From the NCBI GenBank assembly GCA_027021095.1, contig JALUUZ010000460.1, positions 1-7,844 on the forward strand: DNA of 7,844 nt. Direction: 5' to 3'. Under the pieces are notes generated by a model, which had not been told where the DNA came from, did no database searches, and saw only the letters and a program-made list of their open reading frames with translations. The translations under genes and the position numbers were made by a program. Shown one piece after another: positions 1 through 5,918 of this stretch. The number at the start of each line of letters is the position of its first letter. Within the stretch, counting starts at the first letter, position 1. The DNA comes from Gammaproteobacteria bacterium. Lineage in GTDB: Bacteria > Pseudomonadota > Gammaproteobacteria > SZUA-21.

Positions 1-273
1 CCGGGAAACCGTCGATGGAACGGAGCAGGCTGGCTGTTCACGGATAAATTGTTGAAAACTGATATAGACAATTTAGATCAAAAATCCAGAATTGTTATCC
101 CGGCCGCCTCGCGGGCTATGCGAACATACCCAGGCATAGAAAAGCAACGGTTTATAAAATATCAAATTTTTATTATTTTGAATGCTTGCTGTATATTTTT
201 ATCGGCTATCCTTGGCTTCCAAACCTGGGAGGCTGAAACCAACACCACTCTTATTTACATAACTTATTGTTAA
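1..273 (+). CDS. Possible 3' end of an unrecognised gene, open from the left edge
   Basis: This frame is open from the first base to a TAA at 271-273, about 90 codons, so it may be the tail of a gene that starts outside the window. The only internal starts are weak: TTG at 49 with no clear ribosome binding site, and ATG at 118. The translation has a charged stretch and then a hydrophobic segment (YQIFIILNACCIFLSAILGF), which could be one membrane helix, then a short polar tail. I recognise no family. Base composition turns AT-rich after about base 60, unlike the coding genes further right, so this may equally be a decayed or chance frame. Two other plus-strand frames close at 41 and 53 and could also hold the end of an upstream gene. 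Confidence 0.25.
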   Translation, partial: PGNRRWNGAGWLFTDKLLKTDIDNLDQKSRIVIPAASRAMRTYPGIEKQRFIKYQIFIILNACCIFLSAILGFQTWEAETNTTLIYITYC

Positions 274-580
274 AAAAGAGTTTAAATGGAAATTTATGAA
301 TATACTGTTGCTATTTGAGAAATTTCCTGAATAGCACATATTTATAAAAACTAAATGCAAAAAATTTAACCATTACTTGTCGTATGGCTTTAGATTCTAC
401 AGCCTGTGAGTTGCACATAAGCAGCTGTTTTTATAATTCTTTAGTGATTCGATCAGGATAAAAGACAGGGAAAAATCCATATAGAGCAATTTTACGTCAA
501 TCATAGAAAATTTTAATAAATGCATAATATAACATCATGGCAAAGAAAACGGTTTTGACAACCGCGTTGCGGAACCCACA
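274..580. other. AT-rich intergenic stretch with no supported gene
   Basis: About 300 bases, clearly richer in A and T than the genes to the right, and without a convincing coding frame on either strand. It holds a weak sigma-70-like pair, TTGCAC at 411-416 and TATAAT at 432-437, but the spacer is only 15 bp and no gene follows closely. An imperfect hairpin with arms ACAGC and GCTGT (about 400-429) is followed by TTTTT and could be a poor terminator for something upstream. Its role may simply be upstream DNA for the heat-shock promoter. Confidence 0.4.
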
Positions 581-609
581 CTTGAAAAAAAAAATCACTG
601 TCCCTATAT
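581..609 (+). promoter_or_regulatory. Sigma-32 (RpoH) type heat-shock promoter for the ibpA-like gene
   Basis: CTTGAAA at 581-587 matches the -35 box of RpoH promoters exactly. CCCTATAT at 602-609 matches the -10 consensus CCCCATNT at all but one defined base. The spacer is 14 bp, within the usual range. The -35 box runs into a tract of ten A. Transcription would start near 616, giving an untranslated leader of roughly 135-140 bases before the start codon at 754. Promoter class is inferred from the known E. coli RpoH consensus and from the heat-shock gene downstream. Confidence 0.78.
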
Positions 610-637
610 CTCTAACCAAGCAGGTGCTTCGGTACGA

Positions 638-756
638 AGGCCTGTGACACAGGCCTGGTCAGACAATGACAGGCTTCAGCGACAACAACTGGTCCACGCT
701 GCTTATTACAAGAGGCTTGCCGGACCACATATTGCTCTTAGGAGGGTATGATAATG
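638..756 (+). promoter_or_regulatory. ROSE-like RNA thermometer in the ibpA leader
   Basis: ROSE elements in the leaders of small heat-shock genes mask the Shine-Dalgarno with a U(U/C)GCU strand that pairs imperfectly, through a G-G opposition, and melts on heating. Three consecutive hairpins can be drawn here. Hairpin 1 is a perfect inverted repeat, AGGCCTGT (638-645) with ACAGGCCT (649-656). Hairpin 2 closes with TGGTCC (690-695) and GGACCA (722-727). In hairpin 3, CATA (728-731) pairs with TATG (747-750), and TTGCT (732-736) pairs with AGGAG (740-744) across a 3-nt loop, with G734 opposite G742 and GG 745-746 bulged. The last hairpin hides the ribosome binding site and lies just before the start at 754. 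The diagnostic TTGCT/AGGAG arrangement is visible; the melting behaviour is inferred. Confidence 0.72.
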
Positions 757-1212
757 AGAACTCTTGATTTGACTCCACTTTTCCGTTCTTCTGTCGGCTT
801 CGATCACCTGGTCAACCTGCTTGACTCGGCGATGCGTTCGGACAAGACCTATGGAGGCTATCCCCCGTACAACATCGAATTGACCGATGAAGACAAGTAC
901 CGTATCACCATGGCAGTCGCCGGGTTTACCGAAGACGAGATTTCGATCGTCTCGGAGCGCAACAACCTGACCGTAACCGGTAAAAAAGCGACTGAGGAAG
1001 AAAAGAAATATCTGCACCAGGGAATCGCCGCCCGAAACTTCGAGCGTAAATTCCAGCTTGCAGACTATGTCAAAGTAGTCAGTGCCTCACTCGAAAACGG
1101 ATTGCTGCATATCGACCTGGAACGCGAGCTGCCGGAAGCGATGAAACCGCGGAAAATCGCGATTTCGAGCGAAAAATCCGGTAAATTGCTGGAAAGTGAA
1201 AAGGCCGACTAA
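754..1212 (+). CDS. ibpA: Small heat-shock protein, Hsp20 family, IbpA type
   Basis: An ATP-independent holdase of the cytosol: IbpA/IbpB-type proteins coat unfolding proteins and pass them to DnaK and ClpB. The 152-residue product carries an alpha-crystallin domain over about residues 32-130. Visible family marks are GGYPPYNIEL near the domain start, QGIAARNFERKFQLADYV, the ASLENGLL motif (111-118) and the C-terminal IAI anchor (135-137). All align by eye with E. coli IbpA, and the length is usual. The start at 754 (MRTLDLTPLFRSSVGFDHL) is chosen because GGAGGG (741-746) sits 7 bases before it; an ATG at 748 is in frame but only 1 base from that site. The gene is monocistronic, under a sigma-32-like promoter and a ROSE-like leader, and ends ahead of a strong hairpin. 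Family certain; IbpA rather than IbpB or HspA naming is by resemblance. Confidence 0.96.
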   Translation: MRTLDLTPLFRSSVGFDHLVNLLDSAMRSDKTYGGYPPYNIELTDEDKYRITMAVAGFTEDEISIVSERNNLTVTGKKATEEEKKYLHQGIAARNFERKFQLADYVKVVSASLENGLLHIDLERELPEAMKPRKIAISSEKSGKLLESEKAD

Positions 1213-1228
1213 GTCTCATCACTGTTGA

Positions 1229-1294
1229 AGGCGGAGCGTGAGTCACACCCGTTGTCGAAATTCGAGCAACGGCGTGTGCGGGCATGCTCCGCCT
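1229..1294. repeat. Very long imperfect hairpin after the ibpA-like gene
   Basis: The arms form a 12-bp outer stem (1229-1240 with 1283-1294, one G-T wobble). After a small internal loop an inner stem follows, 1244-1254 with 1267-1278 (11 pairs, one bulged C), capped by TCG/CGA and an AAATT loop. About 26 pairs fold in 66 bases. It begins 17 bases after the stop codon, so it would protect or end the heat-shock mRNA. No T tract follows, so it is not a classic intrinsic terminator. No second copy occurs in the window. Confidence 0.7.
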
Positions 1295-1302
1295 GTCAGC
1301 CC

Positions 1303-1320
1303 CTGATTTCGCAAAATCAG
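1303..1320. repeat. Small hairpin CTGATTT/AAATCAG
   Basis: A perfect 7-bp inverted repeat, CTGATTT at 1303-1309 and AAATCAG at 1314-1320, with a 4-base CGCA loop. It stands 8 bases after the large hairpin at 1229-1294. Together they might form a two-part transcription end for the ibpA-like gene. No function can be proven. Confidence 0.4.
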
Positions 1321-1392
1321 CCAGAGTGGCTGCTTTCAGCCCACCGTGCGCAGCAAGAAAACGGTAAACAAAGCGGGTTATCTCATTTTTTA

Positions 1393-1408
1393 TGTGCGAA
1401 ATCGCACA
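1393..1408. promoter_or_regulatory. Symmetric Crp/Fnr-type operator candidate
   Basis: TGTGCGAAATCGCACA is a perfect 7-bp inverted repeat around two bases. It has the size and spacing of the Crp consensus (TGTGA-N6-TCACA) but with A changed to C symmetrically in both halves. It lies 163 bases upstream of the DUF302-like gene, in the otherwise featureless stretch 1321-1571. If the TATTAT at 1451-1456 is a -10 box, the site would be centred near -62, close to the class I activator position. No good -35 box is visible, which would fit an activator-dependent promoter. Which regulator binds is unknown. Confidence 0.35.
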
Positions 1409-1571
1409 GACTCCTGCAGCCAACCTCATTAGAATCACGCATCACTATATTATTATGTTGTAATATCCTGGCAGTTACTCCCAGGAGTAATACCAATACC
1501 CTGCGGACAACTAATCCACCTGACAGATTTACAACGGACTTTCAACTTACTGATGGTTAAAAGGAAAAACG

Positions 1572-2024
1572 ATGAAACTGACTCTGGAACAAATTCTTGG
1601 ATTCTGGTTATTTGCCTTGGCAACGGTCCTTGCCACCCATCCGGCAATGGCGGCTGACGACAACCCTGTCTTTATCGTCAAGCAGACGACACGCTCGGTC
1701 AACGATGTCGTCACTGCAGTCAAAGCCTTCGCGAAACAGAAGAAATGGGTCTATCTCGGTGACTTCAAAGTCAAAAAAGGACAAGTGGTCCTGGTCAAAT
1801 TCTGTGTCCGCGCGGCCGGTAAAAAAGCCTGGAAAGCCGGACTCAAAGTCAGCGCCTTTCTGCCCTGCGGTAACATGGGGGTCTACAAGAAAGACGGCAA
1901 GACCGAAATCTCACTGCTGAACCCGGACTACATGACCAGGCTCTATCCCAACCCGAACCTCAAAGAAGCCGTTGCCATCCTGGCACCAATGTATAAAGAA
2001 ATGATGCAGGCGATCACCAAGTAA
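1572..2024 (+). CDS. Small periplasmic DUF302-like protein
   Basis: A 150-residue exported protein. Residues 1-27 form a signal peptide ending in AMA, with a long hydrophobic core (ILGFWLFALATVLA), so the mature protein (about 123 residues) is probably periplasmic. The C-terminal half resembles the DUF302 family: LPCGNMGVYKKDGKTEISLL, then NPDYM and a terminal helix. Two cysteines, C78 and C99, lie in the mature part; C99 is in the LPC motif seen in DUF302 proteins. No biochemical role is established for the family as far as I know. The start has AAGG at 1560-1563 8 bases upstream. Repeat copy A begins immediately after the stop codon. Family assignment is by visual resemblance, so the exact Pfam hit should be treated as probable only. 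Confidence 0.82.
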   Translation: MKLTLEQILGFWLFALATVLATHPAMAADDNPVFIVKQTTRSVNDVVTAVKAFAKQKKWVYLGDFKVKKGQVVLVKFCVRAAGKKAWKAGLKVSAFLPCGNMGVYKKDGKTEISLLNPDYMTRLYPNPNLKEAVAILAPMYKEMMQAITK

Positions 2025-2139
2025 CCTGGTGTTGGTGCGTACAACGCACCCTGCCTTGTCGTGACGGTGCACGCAGTGCACCAAAGGATTTACGGTAAAG
2101 AAATACCACGCCCCAAAGTAGGGTGCGTTGTACGCACCA
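2025..2139 (+). repeat. Three-hairpin repeat, copy A
   Basis: The core runs from 2033 to 2139, with inverted ends of about 25 bases (2033-2057 and 2115-2139) that match at 23 positions. Each end is itself a 17-nt hairpin: h1 GGTGCGTACAACGCACC at 2034-2050 and h3 GGTGCGTTGTACGCACC at 2122-2138. Between them sits h2, GGTGCACGCAGTGCACC, at 2066-2082. Each has a 7-bp stem and a 3-base loop. The outer arm seen in copies B and D is missing: the repeat starts directly at the stop codon of the DUF302-like gene (TAA at 2022-2024). Confidence 0.9.
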
Positions 2140-2185
2140 CACCCTGCGTGAAGCGTTTTGACAGGTCGTGACAATGCCAACCCCC

Positions 2186-2212
2186 GCCTGAACGATCCCG
2201 CGGGGTTCAGGC
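2186..2212. repeat. Hairpin GCCTGAAC/GTTCAGGC
   Basis: A perfect 8-bp inverted repeat at 2186-2193 and 2205-2212. The 11-base loop includes the palindrome CCCGCGGG at 2197-2204. No T tract follows on the plus strand, so it is a weak terminator candidate. It lies between repeat copy A and the extra 17-nt hairpin at 2242-2258. Confidence 0.45.
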
Positions 2213-2241
2213 TCCAAGCGATCTCCACGTGGTTTATACCG

Positions 2242-2258
2242 GGTGTGCCATGCACACC
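2242..2258. repeat. Stray 17-nt hairpin of the repeat family
   Basis: GGTGTGCCATGCACACC has the same geometry as the hairpins of the repeat family: 7-bp stem beginning GGT and ending ACC, with a 3-base loop. It is followed by AACA, as are the outer hairpins of copies B and C. The flanks are not clearly alike, so it may be the remnant of a further copy. The rest of 2259-2425 holds two DnaA-box-like nonamers (2270-2278 and 2286-2294) and an inverted repeat CGATAA-N6-TTATCG (2348-2365), but no clear promoter. Confidence 0.5.
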
Positions 2259-2494
2259 AACATATCTTTCTATCCACAAACAAAATCATCCACAGTCAAA
2301 ATCCCTGTCAAGCAAAATATAACAGCACCATGATTCCACGACGCTACCGATAATTGATTTTATCGTATTTAAACCTACTATTGAAATAACGGTGCGGCAA
2401 ACAGGGGAAGCCTGGTGAGCCGGTATTGCCCGCACCCCCGTGGCACATCGGTAAGAGATGCACCTTCCCGACAGCAGGGAGCAACCACGAACAC

Positions 2495-4681
2495 ATGTAT
2501 ATGGAAAACAATCACGAAAACGATGCCTTCAGACTGCTGTCTTTGCAGGCTGAAATCCTGGAGATGATCGCTACCGGCAGCGCGCTGGTGGAAGTACTGA
2601 ACCAACTGTGCACACACTCTGAAAAGATCGTCGGCCAGTGCGTCGGCTCGGTGATGGTCTATAATCATGAACGTACCCACCTGCATGTAATCGCCGCACC
2701 GACTATGCCAACCGCTGCAGTCGAGGCATTGAACGGACTGGTTCCCGGCGAAGGTGCCGGCTCCTGCGCCAACGCCGTACTGCACAGCAAACCAGCATTT
2801 GTCAGTGACGTGGTCATCGATGAACGCTGGTGTAAGGTCAGGCACCTGGCGGAACAGTATCACATCGGCGCCTGTTGGTCGTTTCCGGTCTTTATTCATG
2901 GCCGGGTCACAGGTTCATTCGCGATCACGAGCTTCAGCAAGCGTCATCCCGGAGCGTTGCATCAACAGCTGCTGAAGACCGCCGCCCACCTTGCCGGCAT
3001 CGCCATCGAGCGCGCCAGAAACGATGAAACCTTGCGCCATTCCAATACCGCTTTCGACAATACTTCCGAAGCCATCCTGGTCGCCGATCTCCATGGCATG
3101 GTATTCCGTTACAACCCGGCCTATCGCCGAATGTCAGGTTTCGACGATGAAGACATACGTCAAGGCAATCTCTTCAAGCTGCTGCTCGACGACCCGTACC
3201 TGGTCGAACGGACCAGGCAGCAGCTGCTCAGCAACGGCAGCTGGCGCGGCGAGGTACAGGCCCGCAAAAAGAACGGCGACCGCTTTCCAGCATTGCTTAA
3301 CCTGTCCAGCATCTGTGACGAACAGCAGCGCCGCCAGTATGTTGCTGTACTTTCCGATATCAGTCTGCTCAAGGCATCGGAGAAGCGCCTGACCTACCTG
3401 GCACACCACGACACGCTGACTGAACTGCCCAACCGCTTCGCGTTCGAAAAGCTACTCGACAACTCGATAAGACGCCAGTGCAGCGAAAACACCCCGCTGG
3501 CGCTCCTGTTTATCGACCTGGACAATTTCAAGACGATCAACGACGCACGCGGCCATGCTGCCGGCGACAAGCTGTTGCAACAGGTCGCCGCCAGGCTGTG
3601 CGACTGCGTGCGCGACAGCGATATCGTTGCCCGGGTAGGCGGCGACGAATTCACTGTATTGCTGCCTTACACGAATATCGAGACGGTGAAGTCGACAGCG
3701 CAGCGCATCCTGGAAAAGCTCGCAGAACTCTATTGCATCGACGACAACGACTACTACAGCTCGGCAAGCATCGGCATCGCGCTGGCACCAAGTGACGGCC
3801 AGGACATCGATACGCTGATTCGCGCTGCCGATACCGCAATGTACAAAGCCAAGAAACTCGGCAAGGACCAATACTGCTTCTACACCAGGAAGCTGACTGA
3901 AAAAATGTGCGCGCGCATGGACATGGAGGTCTGTCTGCGCCAGGCGATCGACCGTCATGAACTGTTTATCGAGTACCAGCCACAGTATGATACAGACCGG
4001 AAGATTATCGCCCTCGAAGCACTGCTGCGCTGGGACAGCCCCAGATTCGGCCGGGTACCGCCCAGCCAGTTTATCGCGGTGGCTGAGGAATCCGGACTGA
4101 TCGCCGACATCGGTAACTGGGTACTGGAGAATGCCTGCCTGCAGACAGGGGCACTGCTCCGGCACTCGCCGGATATCAAGATTTCCGTCAACCTGTCACG
4201 CTACCAGCTCAAACGTTTCTTTACCGGTTCATTGGCGGCGATCCTGCAGGATACCGGCTTCGACGCATCACGGCTTGAAATCGAAATCACCGAGAGTACA
4301 ATGCTGAGAGAGATGAAACGTAACCGGAAACTGCTGCGCGATGTGACGGAAATGGGCATTACTCTTTCGATCGATGATTTCGGTACAGGCTACTCATCAC
4401 TCAGTGACCTCAAGCACCTGCCGGTGCAGGCGCTGAAGATAGACAGGTCGCTGATCGATGGCTTACCGGAGGACAGTGCCATCACCAAGGCAGTACTGGC
4501 GATGGGCGAGGCCCTGGGGCTGAACGTGGTTGCAGAAGGGGTCGAGACCCGCGAGCAGCTCGACACACTGGTGGAATCCGGCTGCAGGCGCTTCCAGGGA
4601 TTTCTGTTCAGCAGGCCGCTGTCACTGAAACAGGCCATCGAATCCCTGGAAAATGGACAACAGGAAGCAAATCCCGTCTAA
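2495..4681 (+). CDS. GAF-PAS-GGDEF-EAL cyclic-di-GMP synthase/phosphodiesterase
   Basis: A bifunctional cyclic-di-GMP turnover protein of 728 residues without membrane segments, so probably cytosolic. Order: GAF sensor (about 8-175), PAS (about 180-295), GGDEF (about 300-465) and EAL (about 480-720). The cyclase half has GGDEF at 382-386, the metal-binding region FIDLDNF near 341, and the inhibitory I-site RDSD at 373-376, five residues before the motif. The phosphodiesterase half keeps E508 (EAL), N566, E597 (EITES), D627-D628 (DDFGTGYSS), K648 and E681 (EGVET). Both halves look catalytically intact; which dominates cannot be told. The start is uncertain: ATG 2495 has AGGGAG at 2476-2481, rather distant; ATG 2501 and TTG 2426 are in frame, the latter adding 23 residues of no domain value. 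A PhnD-like gene follows 76 bases downstream on the same strand. Confidence 0.95.
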   Translation: MYMENNHENDAFRLLSLQAEILEMIATGSALVEVLNQLCTHSEKIVGQCVGSVMVYNHERTHLHVIAAPTMPTAAVEALNGLVPGEGAGSCANAVLHSKPAFVSDVVIDERWCKVRHLAEQYHIGACWSFPVFIHGRVTGSFAITSFSKRHPGALHQQLLKTAAHLAGIAIERARNDETLRHSNTAFDNTSEAILVADLHGMVFRYNPAYRRMSGFDDEDIRQGNLFKLLLDDPYLVERTRQQLLSNGSWRGEVQARKKNGDRFPALLNLSSICDEQQRRQYVAVLSDISLLKASEKRLTYLAHHDTLTELPNRFAFEKLLDNSIRRQCSENTPLALLFIDLDNFKTINDARGHAAGDKLLQQVAARLCDCVRDSDIVARVGGDEFTVLLPYTNIETVKSTAQRILEKLAELYCIDDNDYYSSASIGIALAPSDGQDIDTLIRAADTAMYKAKKLGKDQYCFYTRKLTEKMCARMDMEVCLRQAIDRHELFIEYQPQYDTDRKIIALEALLRWDSPRFGRVPPSQFIAVAEESGLIADIGNWVLENACLQTGALLRHSPDIKISVNLSRYQLKRFFTGSLAAILQDTGFDASRLEIEITESTMLREMKRNRKLLRDVTEMGITLSIDDFGTGYSSLSDLKHLPVQALKIDRSLIDGLPEDSAITKAVLAMGEALGLNVVAEGVETREQLDTLVESGCRRFQGFLFSRPLSLKQAIESLENGQQEANPV

Positions 4682-4757
4682 AGAATTCAGTTTCCATGTC
4701 GATATAACGTAAATGATTGACTGTATTGGAATCACGATTCACAGGGCGAGGATACCG

Positions 4758-5570
4758 ATGAACGGCTGTAAATACATATGCCTGTTATTCCTGCTGGCAA
4801 CCGGCTGGGCCGGCGCAAAAGACGTACTGACTTTTTCGACTCCGCCAACACAGACTGCGGAATCGACCCGCTACCTGTACCAGCCCATTGCCGACTACCT
4901 TGCAAAGGTCAGTGGCAAAAAAGTCAAGCTGGTAATCGCCGACAACTTCATCGAATACAGCCAGGCGCTGCTGGATGACAAGTATGACATCGTTTTCGAC
5001 GGCCCGCAGTTCATCGGCTGGCGTATCAAAAAGCGTAACCACGAAGCCCTGGCCAAGCTGCCACGCAAACTCAATTTCCTGGTATTCGTGCGTGAAGACG
5101 CGGGCATCAACAAACTGCGTAAGCTTGCGGGCAAACGTGTCTGTGGCATCGGCTCACCGAACCTGATGACACTCGGACTGCTCGACATGTTTCCCAATCC
5201 CGCTGCCGTGCCGACCATCATTCCGGTCAAGAGTTTCAAGCAAGCCTTGGTCTGTGTGCAAAAAAAGGGCGCAGTCGCCGCGGTCGTCAGAAACAAGTTC
5301 TGGCACTCGCGTAAACCGGAACAGAAAAAAGGGTTGAAGCTGCTGTACGAAGCCACGCACGACTGGCCCGACCGCGGTTTTTCGATCAACAAGTCGATCG
5401 ACGCACAGACACGCCGTAAGATGCACGACGCGCTGCTGGATCCACAGGTAAGAACCGTCGCACGGCGGCTGTTTAAAAAATACAAGACCCGGAAATTCAT
5501 CCCGGCAACCAACCAGGAATACGCACCCCTTGGAAAGCTGCTGAAGCCGATCTGGGGATTTCACGAGTAA
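4758..5570 (+). CDS. PhnD-like periplasmic substrate-binding protein
   Basis: A 270-residue exported binding protein of the phosphate/phosphite/phosphonate type (PF12974-like fold). Residues 1-20 are a signal peptide ending AGA, with no lipobox. The mature part begins KDVLTFSTPP, the usual first strand, then YQPIADYLAKVSGKKVKLVI, the DIVFDGPQFIGW region (77-88), LAGKRVCGIGSP (123-134) and a C-terminal helical part. C129 and C166 could form a disulfide. The ATG at 4758 has GAGGA at 4748-4752, 5 bases upstream, and opens directly on the signal peptide; a start at 4713 would put 15 odd residues before it. No permease or ATPase gene is adjacent, so it may be an orphan receptor or sensory subunit rather than a transporter part. 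It may be co-transcribed with the GGDEF-EAL gene upstream. The ligand is not predictable from sequence. Confidence 0.88.
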   Translation: MNGCKYICLLFLLATGWAGAKDVLTFSTPPTQTAESTRYLYQPIADYLAKVSGKKVKLVIADNFIEYSQALLDDKYDIVFDGPQFIGWRIKKRNHEALAKLPRKLNFLVFVREDAGINKLRKLAGKRVCGIGSPNLMTLGLLDMFPNPAAVPTIIPVKSFKQALVCVQKKGAVAAVVRNKFWHSRKPEQKKGLKLLYEATHDWPDRGFSINKSIDAQTRRKMHDALLDPQVRTVARRLFKKYKTRKFIPATNQEYAPLGKLLKPIWGFHE

Positions 5571-5578
5571 CCGGGTAC

Positions 5579-5732
5579 GGTGCGTACAACGCACCCTACT
5601 TTGGTGCATGATATTTTCTTGCTGTAAATCCTTTGGTGTGCTGCGCACACCGTCACGACAAGGTAGGGTGCGTTGTACGCACCAACACCAAGGCAAATCA
5701 AATGGCATCACGTGACGATTCTTCCACAGACG
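5579..5732 (-). repeat. Three-hairpin repeat, copy B, inverted
   Basis: The core, 5579-5684, is in opposite orientation to copies A and D. Its hairpins in plus-strand order are GGTGCGTACAACGCACC (5579-5595), GGTGTGCTGCGCACACC (5635-5651) and GGTGCGTTGTACGCACC (5667-5683), with spacings of 39 and 15 bases, the mirror of copy A. An outer arm of about 48 bases follows (5685-5732, including CGTGACGATTCTTCCACA), which corresponds to the left arm of copy D. The core begins 8 bases after the stop codon of the PhnD-like gene. Confidence 0.9.
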
Positions 5733-5857
5733 CCATTTTCTTGCTGTAAATCCTTTGGTATGCTTTGTACACTGTTACGATGGGGACGGGGGTACATCGT
5801 ATGTACCAACACCGCGACTAATCCTATTGCGTCGCGTGACGATCCTTCTACACACGA
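5733..5857 (-). repeat. Three-hairpin repeat, copy C, diverged tandem partner of B
   Basis: This copy repeats the part of B from TTTTCTTGCTGTAAATCC onward, offset by 122-124 bases (5619 against 5741; 5711 against 5835). It lacks the distal hairpin. Its middle hairpin (5757-5773) has decayed to four normal pairs, two wobbles and one mismatch. Its outer hairpin, GGTACATCGTATGTACC at 5791-5807, still has a perfect 7-bp stem although four stem bases differ from the other copies. The outer arm ends near GATCCTTCTACACACG. Confidence 0.82.
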
Positions 5858-5900
5858 TTTTGCCCTGATATAATATTTGTGCTGTCAAATACAGTATAAT
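5846..5900 (+). promoter_or_regulatory. Candidate promoter region for the 107-residue protein
   Basis: Two perfect TATAAT hexamers lie just upstream of the gene, at 5869-5874 and 5895-5900. For the first, TTCTAC at 5846-5851 is at 17 bp but is a poor -35 box, and it belongs to the end of repeat copy C. For the second no -35 box is evident at normal spacing. The second hexamer is also only 19 bases from the start codon, so the first is the better candidate. Confidence 0.4.
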
Positions 5901-5918
5901 CCAGGAGGTGAGCTGAAA

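Noticed and set aside
537..647. A 36-codon frame starting ATG GCA AAG AAA, lysine-rich
   Set aside because: It has no ribosome binding site and overlaps the sigma-32-like promoter, which explains the sequence better.
1225..1560. Plus-strand frame of 111 codons between ibpA and the DUF302-like gene
   Set aside because: It runs through two hairpins and the operator candidate, has no ribosome site, and its translation resembles no protein.
2423..2500. TTG start at 2426 for the GGDEF-EAL protein
   Set aside because: It adds 23 residues outside the GAF domain; ATG at 2495 begins close to the domain and has AGGGAG upstream, though spacing leaves doubt.
3452..4165. Minus-strand frame of 237 codons inside the GGDEF-EAL gene
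   Set aside because: Antisense shadow of a conserved coding sequence; no domain or ribosome site of its own.
4895..5512. Minus-strand frame of 205 codons opposite the PhnD-like gene
   Set aside because: Shadow frame: serine, leucine and arginine rich, no family features, whereas the plus strand encodes a signal peptide and a binding-protein fold.
5673..5873. Plus-strand frame of 66 codons over repeats B and C
   Set aside because: It is made of repeat sequence and differs in composition from real genes here.
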